The position numbers and the translations under genes were made by a program. DNA of 64,000 nt from JANQSP01 sp965226095. Lineage in GTDB: Bacteria > Bdellovibrionota > Bdellovibrionia > Bdellovibrionales > UBA1609. The stretch covers positions 434,001 to 498,000 of the forward strand of contig OZ245336.1 in the NCBI GenBank assembly GCA_965226095.1. The letters run 5' to 3'. Below, piece by piece: positions 1 to 7,696 of this stretch. The stretch's first letter is position 1. Each line of letters begins with the position of its first letter. Under the pieces are notes generated by a model. It did not search any database. It saw nothing but the letters and a program-made list of their open reading frames with translations, and was not told the DNA's origin.

Positions 1-516
1 CAACACATCTTGCTTAATTCTAAAAGAAGGAATGTAAAAACTGTGAAGAACATCTCTGGAAGTCATAACCAACTTTATGGCTTTGTCTTTTGGTACATAT
101 AAAACACCGGAACTTTTTCTTCCACTTTTATAAACAAAATCCCAGTTCCACATTTGTCCATAAACATGAATTTCTAAAGCATTGTCTGGAGCTGTACGCA
201 TTTTATGGTACAGCCACCAACCCCAGCCAAATACAAACATAAAAATTAAGAAAGGAATAAAACTCCATAAAAATTCCAATAAAAAATTGTGTGTAATATG
301 AGGTGTTTTTTCAGTTTCTGATTTTCGACGAAACTTAAAACCGAAATAGACAAAGCCACCAATAACTAAAACAGAACTGAACGCACTAATCCATATAAGA
401 AAGTGAGTTAATTGATCTACATCTTTAGCCAATTCAGTTGCTTTGACAGGAAACCAGCCGGCCTGAGCAGTGTGCATTAAGTAGATGCTTAAAAGAATTG
501 TTAATATATATTTCAA
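1..516 (-). CDS. coxB: Cytochrome c oxidase subunit II, N-terminal part (truncated by window edge)
   Basis: Subunit II of a haem-copper oxidase carries electrons from cytochrome c to the CuA site and on to subunit I in the inner membrane. The 172 codons present show a signal-like N-terminus, two membrane helices (about residues 35-58 and 80-102), the W-rich stretch FGWGWWLYHK, and the family hallmark SRDVLHSFYIPSFRIKQDV near the window edge. The CuA cysteines would lie beyond position 1. The start is TTG at 516-514, overlapping the TGA of the SCO gene as TTGA, which suggests translational coupling. It is the third gene of a cytochrome c / SCO / coxB operon, and coxA probably follows outside the window. 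Confidence 0.93.
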   Translation of the reverse strand, partial: MKYILTILLSIYLMHTAQAGWFPVKATELAKDVDQLTHFLIWISAFSSVLVIGGFVYFGFKFRRKSETEKTPHITHNFLLEFLWSFIPFLIFMFVFGWGWWLYHKMRTAPDNALEIHVYGQMWNWDFVYKSGRKSSGVLYVPKDKAIKLVMTSRDVLHSFYIPSFRIKQDVL

Positions 517-1382
517 GAGACGCCTTTCTTCATTTTTTTACTTTCTCTGATCCATACAGGAATCAGAAAGCTAAAAAGCAACACGACTGTTAAAAGTCCA
601 CCGGCTCTCATAATATTGTAGGCATACCAGGAGTAACGGCCTCTTTTGGGATTAAATTGAAAGCAGAACAATAAAGCTCGATCAATTACAGAACCTATCC
701 GACCCTGGCTGGCCTCCACTAAAGAAAGCTTCATAGTTTTCCTATCAAATTGTACACCATAGAGATATCTGGAAATTTTTCCAGCAGGACTCAAAACATA
801 AGCAACTGGAATGTGTGCAAATATTTTTTGTTCTTCATCCCAGCGAAATTGAAAACCAACTTCTTTACTTAAAGATAAAATATTTTCTTTAGTACCTGTT
901 AAAAAATGTGTTCTTGTATTTGGCAGAGAATATTTTTTTATGTAGTTATTCTTTTTTGTTTTTGCCAGTGGAGGAGTTTCTGTTTCATCCATACTCACTG
1001 TTACAAAATTAAACTGTTGTTTGAAATCTTGTGGTAAAAATTGTAAAGCTTCTGAAACTCCATTGAGATGTAGACCACATAGACTGGGGCAATTATAATA
1101 TACGATGGATAGTAAAACTGGTTGATTGTTTTTAAAATAGTCTCCTATTTTAACAGCTTGACCCTTATCATCTGTGAAAGCAGTATTGAGGTTTATATGC
1201 TCACCCAGATGCTCCTGCACTTCCAGACCTTTTAACTCTTCAGGGACTTGTCCGGCTAAAAAATTGTCTTTTTTTTCATAAGCATCAGCAGAGGCCATAC
1301 ACAATAAAATGGAAAACAATGGCCAAATCTTAAATGCTTTATTTTGCAGTTTTTGCAAAATTTTCCAGTTTTTCTGGATCAT
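513..1382 (-). CDS. SCO1/SenC-family copper chaperone for cytochrome oxidase assembly
   Basis: SCO proteins have a thioredoxin fold and help load copper into the CuA centre of oxidase subunit II. The CxxxC copper motif is present (NCPSLCGLHLNG, about residues 97-108), and the distal histidine lies in FAHIPVAYVLSP. The N-terminus resembles a signal peptide ending near CMASADA. A C-terminal hydrophobic segment (LLTVVLLFSFLIPVWI) would anchor the protein, so the topology differs from SCO proteins held only by an N-terminal helix. The ATG at 1382 overlaps the upstream cytochrome gene by 44 nt, so an in-frame TTG at 1358 is an alternative start. Its position directly before coxB fits the assembly role. 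Confidence 0.9.
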   Translation of the reverse strand: MIQKNWKILQKLQNKAFKIWPLFSILLCMASADAYEKKDNFLAGQVPEELKGLEVQEHLGEHINLNTAFTDDKGQAVKIGDYFKNNQPVLLSIVYYNCPSLCGLHLNGVSEALQFLPQDFKQQFNFVTVSMDETETPPLAKTKKNNYIKKYSLPNTRTHFLTGTKENILSLSKEVGFQFRWDEEQKIFAHIPVAYVLSPAGKISRYLYGVQFDRKTMKLSLVEASQGRIGSVIDRALLFCFQFNPKRGRYSWYAYNIMRAGGLLTVVLLFSFLIPVWIRESKKMKKGVS

Positions 1383-1860
1383 CTTTTACCTCATTTTTGG
1401 TTATAGAGCGAATATACTGGACTAAAGCCCACCTGTCTAAAGCTGATAAATAAGAAAAAGACACCATAGAAGTGCCTTCAATACCCTTTATTAAAGTTTG
1501 ATAGAGTTGAAGTGAACTGCCGCCCTGTTTCCATTGGCCTTCTATAAGATTTCGTGGAGGAGGATTGAGCCCCTTAGCAGCTAACCCGTCTCCAATACCT
1601 GTTTTGCCATGGCAGGTGGCACAATAGGTTTGATAAGTTTTTGCTCCATGAGCTAACAAGGCTTCACTGGTGATCCATGGTTTTTCCCTATCGGCGGGGC
1701 TTAACTGTACGACAGTAGAATCCACAGCTGATCCACTGGAATCAGCTTCCAACTCTCCCAAATCCACTGGAGGAGAGAAAACAGCCAGGTAAATAAACCA
1801 TAGAAAACTAAAAAATACTGAAGCCAACAGAATAATAAAGCCACCTTTATTGTATTGCAT
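1339..1860 (-). CDS. Membrane-anchored mono-haem cytochrome c
   Basis: This is a class I cytochrome c, probably the electron donor to the oxidase encoded downstream or a fused-donor equivalent. The haem motif CATCHG lies at about residue 80, followed by the typical GDGLAAKGLNPPPRNL segment. The likely axial methionine is in GIEGTSMVSF. Residues 5-28 form a hydrophobic N-terminal anchor, placing the haem domain in the periplasm. It is the first gene of the operon leading into SCO and coxB, and its promoter must lie in the divergent 1861-2160 interval. The exact family name is uncertain because one-haem cytochromes are short and diverse. Confidence 0.85.
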   Translation of the reverse strand: MQYNKGGFIILLASVFFSFLWFIYLAVFSPPVDLGELEADSSGSAVDSTVVQLSPADREKPWITSEALLAHGAKTYQTYCATCHGKTGIGDGLAAKGLNPPPRNLIEGQWKQGGSSLQLYQTLIKGIEGTSMVSFSYLSALDRWALVQYIRSITKNEVKDDPEKLENFAKTAK

Positions 1861-1906
1861 TCAGCCTCCGTATTTTTTTATAAAAAAATTGTTTTGTTTA
1901 TTTATC

Positions 1907-2007
1907 ATAAACTACCTAAGTGCTTATAAATTTGTCAAAAATTGTCTGATTTTATATAAAAACCATATCTAATAAACTACCTATAGGATTTATAGGTTTG
2001 TCAAAAA
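1907..2007. repeat. Two direct imperfect 35-bp repeats in a divergent intergenic region
   Basis: Copies at 1907-1941 and 1972-2007 share the 11-base start ATAAACTACCT and the end TTGTCAAAAA, with a more variable middle. They are 65 bp apart, between the cytochrome c start and the BamE-like lipoprotein start. They could be operators or duplicated promoter segments. No function can be assigned. Confidence 0.5.
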
Positions 2008-2160
2008 CCCTTTTATTTCCAGATAAGAATTTGCTGTTTATTGGTCTTCCCATGTTTTGTGTTCAAGGGCAAGCTTCATTTTATTATTTGGCCTTAAAGA
2101 TAAGGTTTTTTTATATAAAAATATTTCATTTATTTTTATGTTTTGTGATAAAGTTAGTTT

Positions 2161-2610
2161 ATGAAGTGTCTGGTGTATATGTTTTTTAGTCTGTTTTTTC
2201 TTTCTGCCTGTGTCAGCACCTATACGGCTTTACAAAAAATCCAGCCTGGTTTGACCAAACAGGAAGTTCGTATGCAATTAGGAGCGCCGGATGTTGTGGG
2301 AAGGGTCAAAGGTTGGGATCAGTGGACTTATAAATTTAAAAAACAGTCCAAAAAATACACAATGGATATTTATTTTGAGGATGGATATGTAATAAAAAAA
2401 GGTCCTTTAGTGGCCTATCCCAATTATAAAGCCAAGATGGAAGCAGCGGATTCTCTGGATGCCTATGAAGCTAACGCTTATTTATATCAAAAACAAAAAC
2501 TGGAAGGCTTTCGAAAAATTAATTCTACAAAAAAACCCACAGTGCTTAATCCAAAAGAATTGAAATCAACTGGAGTCGGAAATAAATCTTCGAAAAAATC
2601 TACTCACTAA
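2161..2610 (+). CDS. Outer-membrane lipoprotein, BamE/SmpA/OmlA-like
   Basis: The predicted lipoprotein has a signal peptide and lipobox LSAC (cysteine about residue 17). Residues 20-75 match the SmpA/OmlA pattern: LQKIQPGLTKQEVRMQLGAPD, then a W-rich strand DQWTYKF. BamE is an accessory lipoprotein of the BAM complex that inserts outer-membrane proteins, but many short lipoproteins share this fold without a known role. The C-terminal 60 residues are lysine-rich and not part of the domain. The gene stands alone. An in-frame ATG at 2179 is an alternative start, and no strong Shine-Dalgarno is visible for either. Confidence 0.7.
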   Translation: MKCLVYMFFSLFFLSACVSTYTALQKIQPGLTKQEVRMQLGAPDVVGRVKGWDQWTYKFKKQSKKYTMDIYFEDGYVIKKGPLVAYPNYKAKMEAADSLDAYEANAYLYQKQKLEGFRKINSTKKPTVLNPKELKSTGVGNKSSKKSTH

Positions 2611-2640
2611 ATAGTCCATCCTGAATAAATACTTTACTCC

Positions 2641-2760
2641 ATTCAAAACCTTGCAAAGAAATCTCAAAAGTTCAAACATGCGTTTTGCCACAGAGCCACT
2701 TTCAGTCGCTCTGTGCTCAAAGCCGAACTCATTTTGAGTCTTTTTTGTAAGGCTTTGAAT
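2641..2760. repeat. 120-bp imperfect palindromic element
   Basis: The element begins ATTCAAA and ends TTTGAAT. The outer arms of about 29 nt are complementary except for a few positions. An inner perfect hairpin has arms CACAGAGC and GCTCTGTG. It occupies the convergent gap between the BamE-like gene and a small lipoprotein gene. No second copy was seen in the window. It could be a miniature inverted-repeat element or a bidirectional terminator. Confidence 0.55.
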
Positions 2761-2857
2761 GATTATCTTCATTTACCTGCAAATATTTTTCCATAAATAA
2801 AATAATTTTTTATTTTATTTCAAGCGCTTAGAATTTATTCAGTACCGATTAAATATC

Positions 2858-2890
2858 TCAAGGCAAAGTGTTTAAATGACTTTGCCTTGA
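2858..2890 (-). terminator. Possible terminator hairpin after the small lipoprotein gene
   Basis: A perfect 12-bp stem (TCAAGGCAAAGT / ACTTTGCCTTGA) with a 9-nt loop lies 27 nt past the stop of the minus-strand lipoprotein gene. The following T-run is weak, so efficiency is uncertain. Confidence 0.45.
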
Positions 2891-2916
2891 ACACAAAAGT
2901 TTTTATGTTATGAATA

Positions 2917-3246
2917 TTAATTTGCTGGAGTTCTTCCAAGTACAGATTCTGATGCTGTTATTGTTGTTGTTGTTGCACATTTGTCTTTTGTTTCTTTATG
3001 CAAGGTGTGTAAAGATTCAGGAACATTAGATTCCGGTGTAACTGATATAACGGCACAACTAGCAAGAGTCGTTGCTTTTTCTTCTACACTTAGTGAATCC
3101 CACTTATCCAGCTGATTGGATACGTTTGTGTAATCTTCTCTGCCTTGTTTTTCTTCTGATTCACCACAGCCTGTAAATCCAATGAGAAAAATGATAGAAG
3201 TTAATAGAAATAGTTTCATTTTTATTAGTTTTTTTATAGTTTTCAT
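2917..3246 (-). CDS. Small predicted lipoprotein of unknown function
   Basis: The 109-residue product has a lysine-rich n-region, a hydrophobic core and lipobox FTGC, so it is probably lipid-anchored. The mature part is acidic to neutral with two further cysteines (ASCAVIS and KDKCATT) that could form a disulfide. No family is recognised. An internal ATG at residue 10 (MKLFLLTS) would give a more ordinary signal peptide. The gene is monocistronic, with a hairpin downstream. Confidence 0.6.
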   Translation of the reverse strand: MKTIKKLIKMKLFLLTSIIFLIGFTGCGESEEKQGREDYTNVSNQLDKWDSLSVEEKATTLASCAVISVTPESNVPESLHTLHKETKDKCATTTTITASESVLGRTPAN

Positions 3247-3351
3247 GAGATATTTCCTTCCTTAGATTAGTTTAAAAATTCATTATTATTTTTTCTAATA
3301 TTTATTTCAACAATATTTTTCTTATTATAAAAGAACTAGACTTTTTATGTA

Positions 3352-4374
3352 TTATTCTTGTGTATCTTCTTCAGGGTTGTCAGCTGTTTCATTTTCTGGA
3401 GATTTTTCTTCAGCTGTTGTTTCGACTTGAGGTTCTGTTATCGCCATATATTGTTTCCAATTCAGTGTGACAGGTAGAAAAGAAAGCTCTGAGATGAGAC
3501 ACATTGCTTTTACGGGGTTGAGTTTTTTTAAAACTAATACACCATCTTTTTGTAAACTGAGCATATCTTTCGCCATCCAGTTAAAACGAGGATCTTCTAA
3601 AATGCTAAGAACTTGTTGCTCTATTTCAGCTGAATCAATTCCTTTGATAGTTACATCATAATGTAAAAAACCTTTGTCGGTAGCGTCTTCTGAGTTGCCG
3701 TAATTTTCCACATCTGAAAAATTCTCCGGAGTATTAGGTGAATCTATTACTTCTTCTTCATTGGATAAATGAAAGTTTGTTAGAGAAGGAGTATCAGGTT
3801 CTTCTTTATTCATTGGTTCTTGTATTGCTTCCAAGCCAGGTTTTTTTTGTTTTAATTCTTCTTCCGGAGGGGATTCATTAAATTCAAATTTTTTATTATT
3901 TTCTTCATCCACTACAGGTTCATCTGATTCATTAGAGGACTGTTCTGTGTAAAGTGGTTCGGCTATGGATTCATCTGGTTCACTGGGAGCTTGTTTCATG
4001 TGAGATGGTTCAGCTATGGATTCATCTGGTTCACTGGGAGCTTGTTTCATGTGAGATGGTTCCATGTGAGATGGTTCAGCTATAAGGTTGTCCAATTTAT
4101 TTACAGGTTCAGTTATGACTTCATTTGAAGCTTCATTATTTGTTGCAGAATCTACAACTGTTTGTAGTGTAGCCTCAACCGGTGAATCTAACTTTTGTGG
4201 CTCTTCCGGATCAGCTGTATGAATAATTTTAATTTTATTATTTTCCCATTTTAAAACAGATTGGCAATGAGGACAGTCAAACATATTTTGCATGCTATCT
4301 GTATTTGCTTTCTCTACGGAAATAGACGGAACAAAATCTTTTTGGCAACAAGGACAAGAATAAGTTGTGCTCAT
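3352..4374 (-). CDS. Zinc-ribbon protein with acidic repeat linker, coupled to secA
   Basis: The 340-residue protein has three parts. First, an N-terminal zinc ribbon with two CxxC pairs (CPCC at about residue 7, CPHC at about residue 34). Second, a long Glu/Pro/Ser-rich low-complexity linker holding an 18-residue tandem repeat built around SHMKQAPSEPDESIAEP. Third, a globular domain of about 80 residues (HYDVTIKGIDSAEIEQQV onward), followed by an acidic tail. Its ATG overlaps the secA TGA as ATGA, so it is probably co-translated. Such zinc-ribbon proteins are often annotated in deltaproteobacteria without a function. A link to secretion is inference from the coupling. Confidence 0.75.
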   Translation of the reverse strand: MSTTYSCPCCQKDFVPSISVEKANTDSMQNMFDCPHCQSVLKWENNKIKIIHTADPEEPQKLDSPVEATLQTVVDSATNNEASNEVITEPVNKLDNLIAEPSHMEPSHMKQAPSEPDESIAEPSHMKQAPSEPDESIAEPLYTEQSSNESDEPVVDEENNKKFEFNESPPEEELKQKKPGLEAIQEPMNKEEPDTPSLTNFHLSNEEEVIDSPNTPENFSDVENYGNSEDATDKGFLHYDVTIKGIDSAEIEQQVLSILEDPRFNWMAKDMLSLQKDGVLVLKKLNPVKAMCLISELSFLPVTLNWKQYMAITEPQVETTAEEKSPENETADNPEEDTQE

Positions 4375-7016
4375 ATTTTAAATTTCCTCTTTTTTAATTT
4401 TTGCTGCTTTCGTCGTTGTGCTCGATTAATAGTTGGCCGATTTTGTTTACCAAATGGGTTTTGTGTATTTGATCTGGCAAATTCCGCTTGCTCAGCAGAA
4501 TGAGCGATTGAGGCTTTATCATATTTTAAGTTTTGTTCGTTATAATCTGTTTTTCTTTCAAATTCCTCTTCCTGTTGAATTTGTATTTTAAACAGTTTTT
4601 CTATGGATTCAATAGCTACTTGAAAATGCACTCCTTCAAATAAACCAAAAGCTTCTTTTTTATACTCTACCAGGGGATCTTTTTGTGCATAAGCTCTAAG
4701 ATTGATACCTTCTTTTAAATGATCCACATTTTCCAAATGCTCTTTCCAACGGGCATCCAGTGTCTGTAATAAAATCATTTGAGATAAAGGAATAAAGTGC
4801 TCTTTTAATTCTTCTTTTTTTGTGTCATAAAACTTTTTCACTTCTGAGCGAACTAACTCTACGACAGGATCCGAAGAAGTGAACTCCCCTTCAATCACCA
4901 CTTGCACATTCAATTTTTGATAAAGTCTTTGACTTAAATCTTTAAAATTCCATTGTTCCGGTTTAGTGTCTTCTCCCACATAAGTATCCAAAAAAGAAGA
5001 AATTATTTCACTTAAGAAATCCAAACACTGTTGTTCCACTGTTTTGGGGTTTAAAATATTTCGTCTGAGTTTATAAATCACAGATCTTTGTTGATTCATT
5101 ACATTATCATATTCCAATAAATGTTTTCGAATATCAAAGTTATGCCCTTCCACTCTTTTTTGAGCGGAGGCGATAGATCGAGTGACTGTTCTGGCAGTAA
5201 TGGCTTCATCATCCGGGACTTTCAGCATAGTCATAATTTTTTGCATATTTTGACCGCCGAAAATACGCATAAGATCGTCTTCCAAAGATAAATAAAAACA
5301 GGATGCACCAGGATCCCCTTGTCTTCCCGATCGTCCTCTTAATTGATTGTCAATTCTTCTGGATTCATGTCGTTCAGTTCCCATGATATATAATCCACCA
5401 GCTTTTATGACTTCTGCTTTTTCTTTCTCACAAATGTTTTTAAATTTCTCCATTGATTTTTGTTTAACCTCCTCTGTGGCTGATGGGCTGAGTTCAGTAC
5501 GAGATAGGAATTCAGGATTTCCTCCCAATACAATATCCGTTCCTCGCCCTGCCATATTTGTGGCAATGGTAACAGCTCCCAGCCTGCCGGCTTGAGCGAT
5601 AATTTCCGCCTCTCTTTCGTGGTGTTTGGCATTTAAAACATTATGAGTGATATTTGCGTCTTTGAGTAGTTGAGATAGTTTTTCTGAAGTTTCAATGCTG
5701 ACTGTTCCGACTAAAATAGGTTGGCCAGTTTGATGTGCTTCTTTGATTTCATCAATGATGGCCATGTATTTTGCATTGCGGGTTTTGTAAATAATATCGT
5801 TACTATCTTCTCTGCAGAGGGGTTTATTGGTGGGAATAACAGAGACAGGCAAAGAATAAATTTTTCTAAACTCCATTTCTTCCGTTTCTGCTGTTCCTGT
5901 CATACCAGAGAGTTTGGAGTACATCCTAAAGTAGTTTTGAAAAGTAATGGTTGCAAGAGTTTGATTTTCTTTTTTAACTTGCACACCTTCTTTAGCTTCT
6001 ACTGCCTGATGAAGACCATCACTCCATCTTCTTCCTGGCATCAATCGGCCAGTGAACTCATCTACAATGATAATTTCATTATCTTTCACCATATAGTCCA
6101 CATCTTTTTTAAAGTGGTAATGAGCTTTCAAGGCTTGATAGATATGATGAAGTAAATCAATATGGGCAATATCGTAAAGATTTTTAATTTTCAGTTGTTT
6201 TTCCACTGTACTATTTCCTTCTTCTGTTAAGGAAACAGTTTTGGATTTTTCCTCCATGGTAAAATGCACATCTTTTTTTAATAAAGGAATAATGCGATTG
6301 ATATAATAATATTTTTCTGTGCTGTCTTCCTTGGGGCCGGAAATAATCAGCGGTGTTCTGGCTTCATCAATTAAAATAGAATCACATTCATCTACAATGG
6401 CAAAGTTCAAATCTTTTTGTACACAGTCGTCGAGAGCAAATTTCATATTATCTCTTAAATAATCAAACCCAAGTTCATTGTTTGTGCCATAGGTAATGTC
6501 TGCGTGATAAGCTTCTTTTCTTTTTTCGTCGGAAAGATTGTGAGTGATAGTTCCTATGCTCATTCCCAGCCAATGATAGACTTGACCCATCCATTCTGTA
6601 TCTCGTGTGGCTAGGTAATCGTTGACGGTGACCACATGAACTCCCTTACCGGATAAAGCATTTAGATAAACCGGCAAAGTGGCTACGAGAGTTTTTCCTT
6701 CACCTGTTTTCATTTCTGCAATTTTTCCCGAATGTAAAACCATTCCGCCAATGAGTTGTACATCATAATGTCTGAGCCCTAGTACCCGCCAACTGGCTTC
6801 GCGGCAAACAGCATAGCTCTCTGGTAAGATCTCATTCAAGCTTTGGCCTTTTTCAATTTGTTCTTTGAAGTAAGCTGTTTTGCTTTTCAGTTCATCATTG
6901 GAGAGAGCCTTCAGTGCCGGTTCCAGGGAATTAATTTTATCCACCAAGGGATGAAAGAGTTTTAAATCTCTTTCGTGTTGAGTTCCAAAAATACGGGTGA
7001 GTAATTGTCCAATCAT
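4371..7016 (-). CDS. secA: Preprotein translocase ATPase SecA
   Basis: SecA drives protein export through SecYEG. The 881-residue length is normal. Visible features are Walker A MKTGEGKTL, the DEAD-like DECDSILIDEART, the motif NMAGRGTDIVLGGNPE, and the GTERHESRRIDNQLRGRSGRQGDPG block split across motifs V and VI. The C-terminus ends in a basic tail (INRAQRRKQQKLKKRKFKI) and lacks the CxCx8CH/C zinc site found in many SecA proteins. The gene is third in a minus-strand run after a TPR lipoprotein and a LolB-like lipoprotein. It overlaps the zinc-ribbon gene by 4 nt. Confidence 0.98.
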   Translation of the reverse strand: MIGQLLTRIFGTQHERDLKLFHPLVDKINSLEPALKALSNDELKSKTAYFKEQIEKGQSLNEILPESYAVCREASWRVLGLRHYDVQLIGGMVLHSGKIAEMKTGEGKTLVATLPVYLNALSGKGVHVVTVNDYLATRDTEWMGQVYHWLGMSIGTITHNLSDEKRKEAYHADITYGTNNELGFDYLRDNMKFALDDCVQKDLNFAIVDECDSILIDEARTPLIISGPKEDSTEKYYYINRIIPLLKKDVHFTMEEKSKTVSLTEEGNSTVEKQLKIKNLYDIAHIDLLHHIYQALKAHYHFKKDVDYMVKDNEIIIVDEFTGRLMPGRRWSDGLHQAVEAKEGVQVKKENQTLATITFQNYFRMYSKLSGMTGTAETEEMEFRKIYSLPVSVIPTNKPLCREDSNDIIYKTRNAKYMAIIDEIKEAHQTGQPILVGTVSIETSEKLSQLLKDANITHNVLNAKHHEREAEIIAQAGRLGAVTIATNMAGRGTDIVLGGNPEFLSRTELSPSATEEVKQKSMEKFKNICEKEKAEVIKAGGLYIMGTERHESRRIDNQLRGRSGRQGDPGASCFYLSLEDDLMRIFGGQNMQKIMTMLKVPDDEAITARTVTRSIASAQKRVEGHNFDIRKHLLEYDNVMNQQRSVIYKLRRNILNPKTVEQQCLDFLSEIISSFLDTYVGEDTKPEQWNFKDLSQRLYQKLNVQVVIEGEFTSSDPVVELVRSEVKKFYDTKKEELKEHFIPLSQMILLQTLDARWKEHLENVDHLKEGINLRAYAQKDPLVEYKKEAFGLFEGVHFQVAIESIEKLFKIQIQQEEEFERKTDYNEQNLKYDKASIAHSAEQAEFARSNTQNPFGKQNRPTINRAQRRKQQKLKKRKFKI

Positions 7017-7066
7017 AAGTAATAAAAATACAGTGATTACTTATGTCTGTCTATTGGTTTTGTTTT

Positions 7067-7696
7067 TTATTTTACTGGTTTAAAATGTTTTGGGATGAGT
7101 AATTCAGGAATTTTTTTTCCGGAAAAAGATCTAAATTGTTTATAATGTAACTTTATTTGACTGTCTTTTGTGCTTAATAATAAAGTGCGATCTGTCTTTC
7201 TGGTCCATTTGATATGAACATTTTGATTACTGCATTGAATAGGGAGTGTTTCTTCGTTATAGCCGCAAACCCAGTTTTTTTGTACAGGCCGACGATCCAA
7301 TAAAACATCTTTTAAAAGTTTCAAATTTAATTGGGGAATAAAAAACTGTCCTGCCAGTTTTTCAGGGTGCAGCCCTCTGTAGTACTGCTGTGTGGGAAAA
7401 AACAGAATTGTGCTCAAACCTTTAGAATTCATCAATACAGTCATTAGAGGGATATTCAAACTGGCGGTTAAATCCATTCTCAATTTTCCAGATTCTGAAA
7501 TAATAATATCAAACAGAATATTTTGTGCTTTATTTTGGTGTTGAACTTCCATGATTCCGGATAAAACAGCTGATGAATAAGTGCTTAAGTTGTTTGGGAT
7601 GGTTTGTGCTTTGTTAGAGGATAAACTTTGGCAGGAGAGTAAAGTGATCGTTGACACAACGCTACACAGCACACCCTGATAAGAAAAGTTATACAT
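7067..7696 (-). CDS. Predicted outer-membrane lipoprotein, LolB/DUF4292-like
   Basis: The start chosen is ATG at 7696, which overlaps the TPR gene stop by 8 nt and gives a clean signal peptide ending in lipobox LLSC. The longer open frame to 7795 lies inside the TPR gene. The mature protein of about 185 residues has the alternating short strands typical of half-barrel lipoprotein carriers (SGIMEVQHQNKAQNILFDII, SGKLRMDLTASLNIPLMTVL). That pattern suggests the LolB / DUF4292 superfamily. The assignment rests on pattern, not on conserved catalytic residues. Position between a TPR lipoprotein and secA is consistent with an envelope biogenesis role. Confidence 0.6.
   Translation of the reverse strand: MYNFSYQGVLCSVVSTITLLSCQSLSSNKAQTIPNNLSTYSSAVLSGIMEVQHQNKAQNILFDIIISESGKLRMDLTASLNIPLMTVLMNSKGLSTILFFPTQQYYRGLHPEKLAGQFFIPQLNLKLLKDVLLDRRPVQKNWVCGYNEETLPIQCSNQNVHIKWTRKTDRTLLLSTKDSQIKLHYKQFRSFSGKKIPELLIPKHFKPVK

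Noticed and set aside
1998..2189. 63-residue frame before the BamE-like lipoprotein
   Set aside because: It overlaps the lipoprotein start, lies in a direct-repeat region and has no ribosome site or recognisable content.
2566..2772. 68-residue minus-strand frame
   Set aside because: It coincides with the 120-bp palindromic element and overlaps the end of the BamE-like gene; no ribosome site.
5721..6155. 144-residue antisense frame inside secA
   Set aside because: secA is fully conserved through this stretch, and the antisense frame has no sign of selection.
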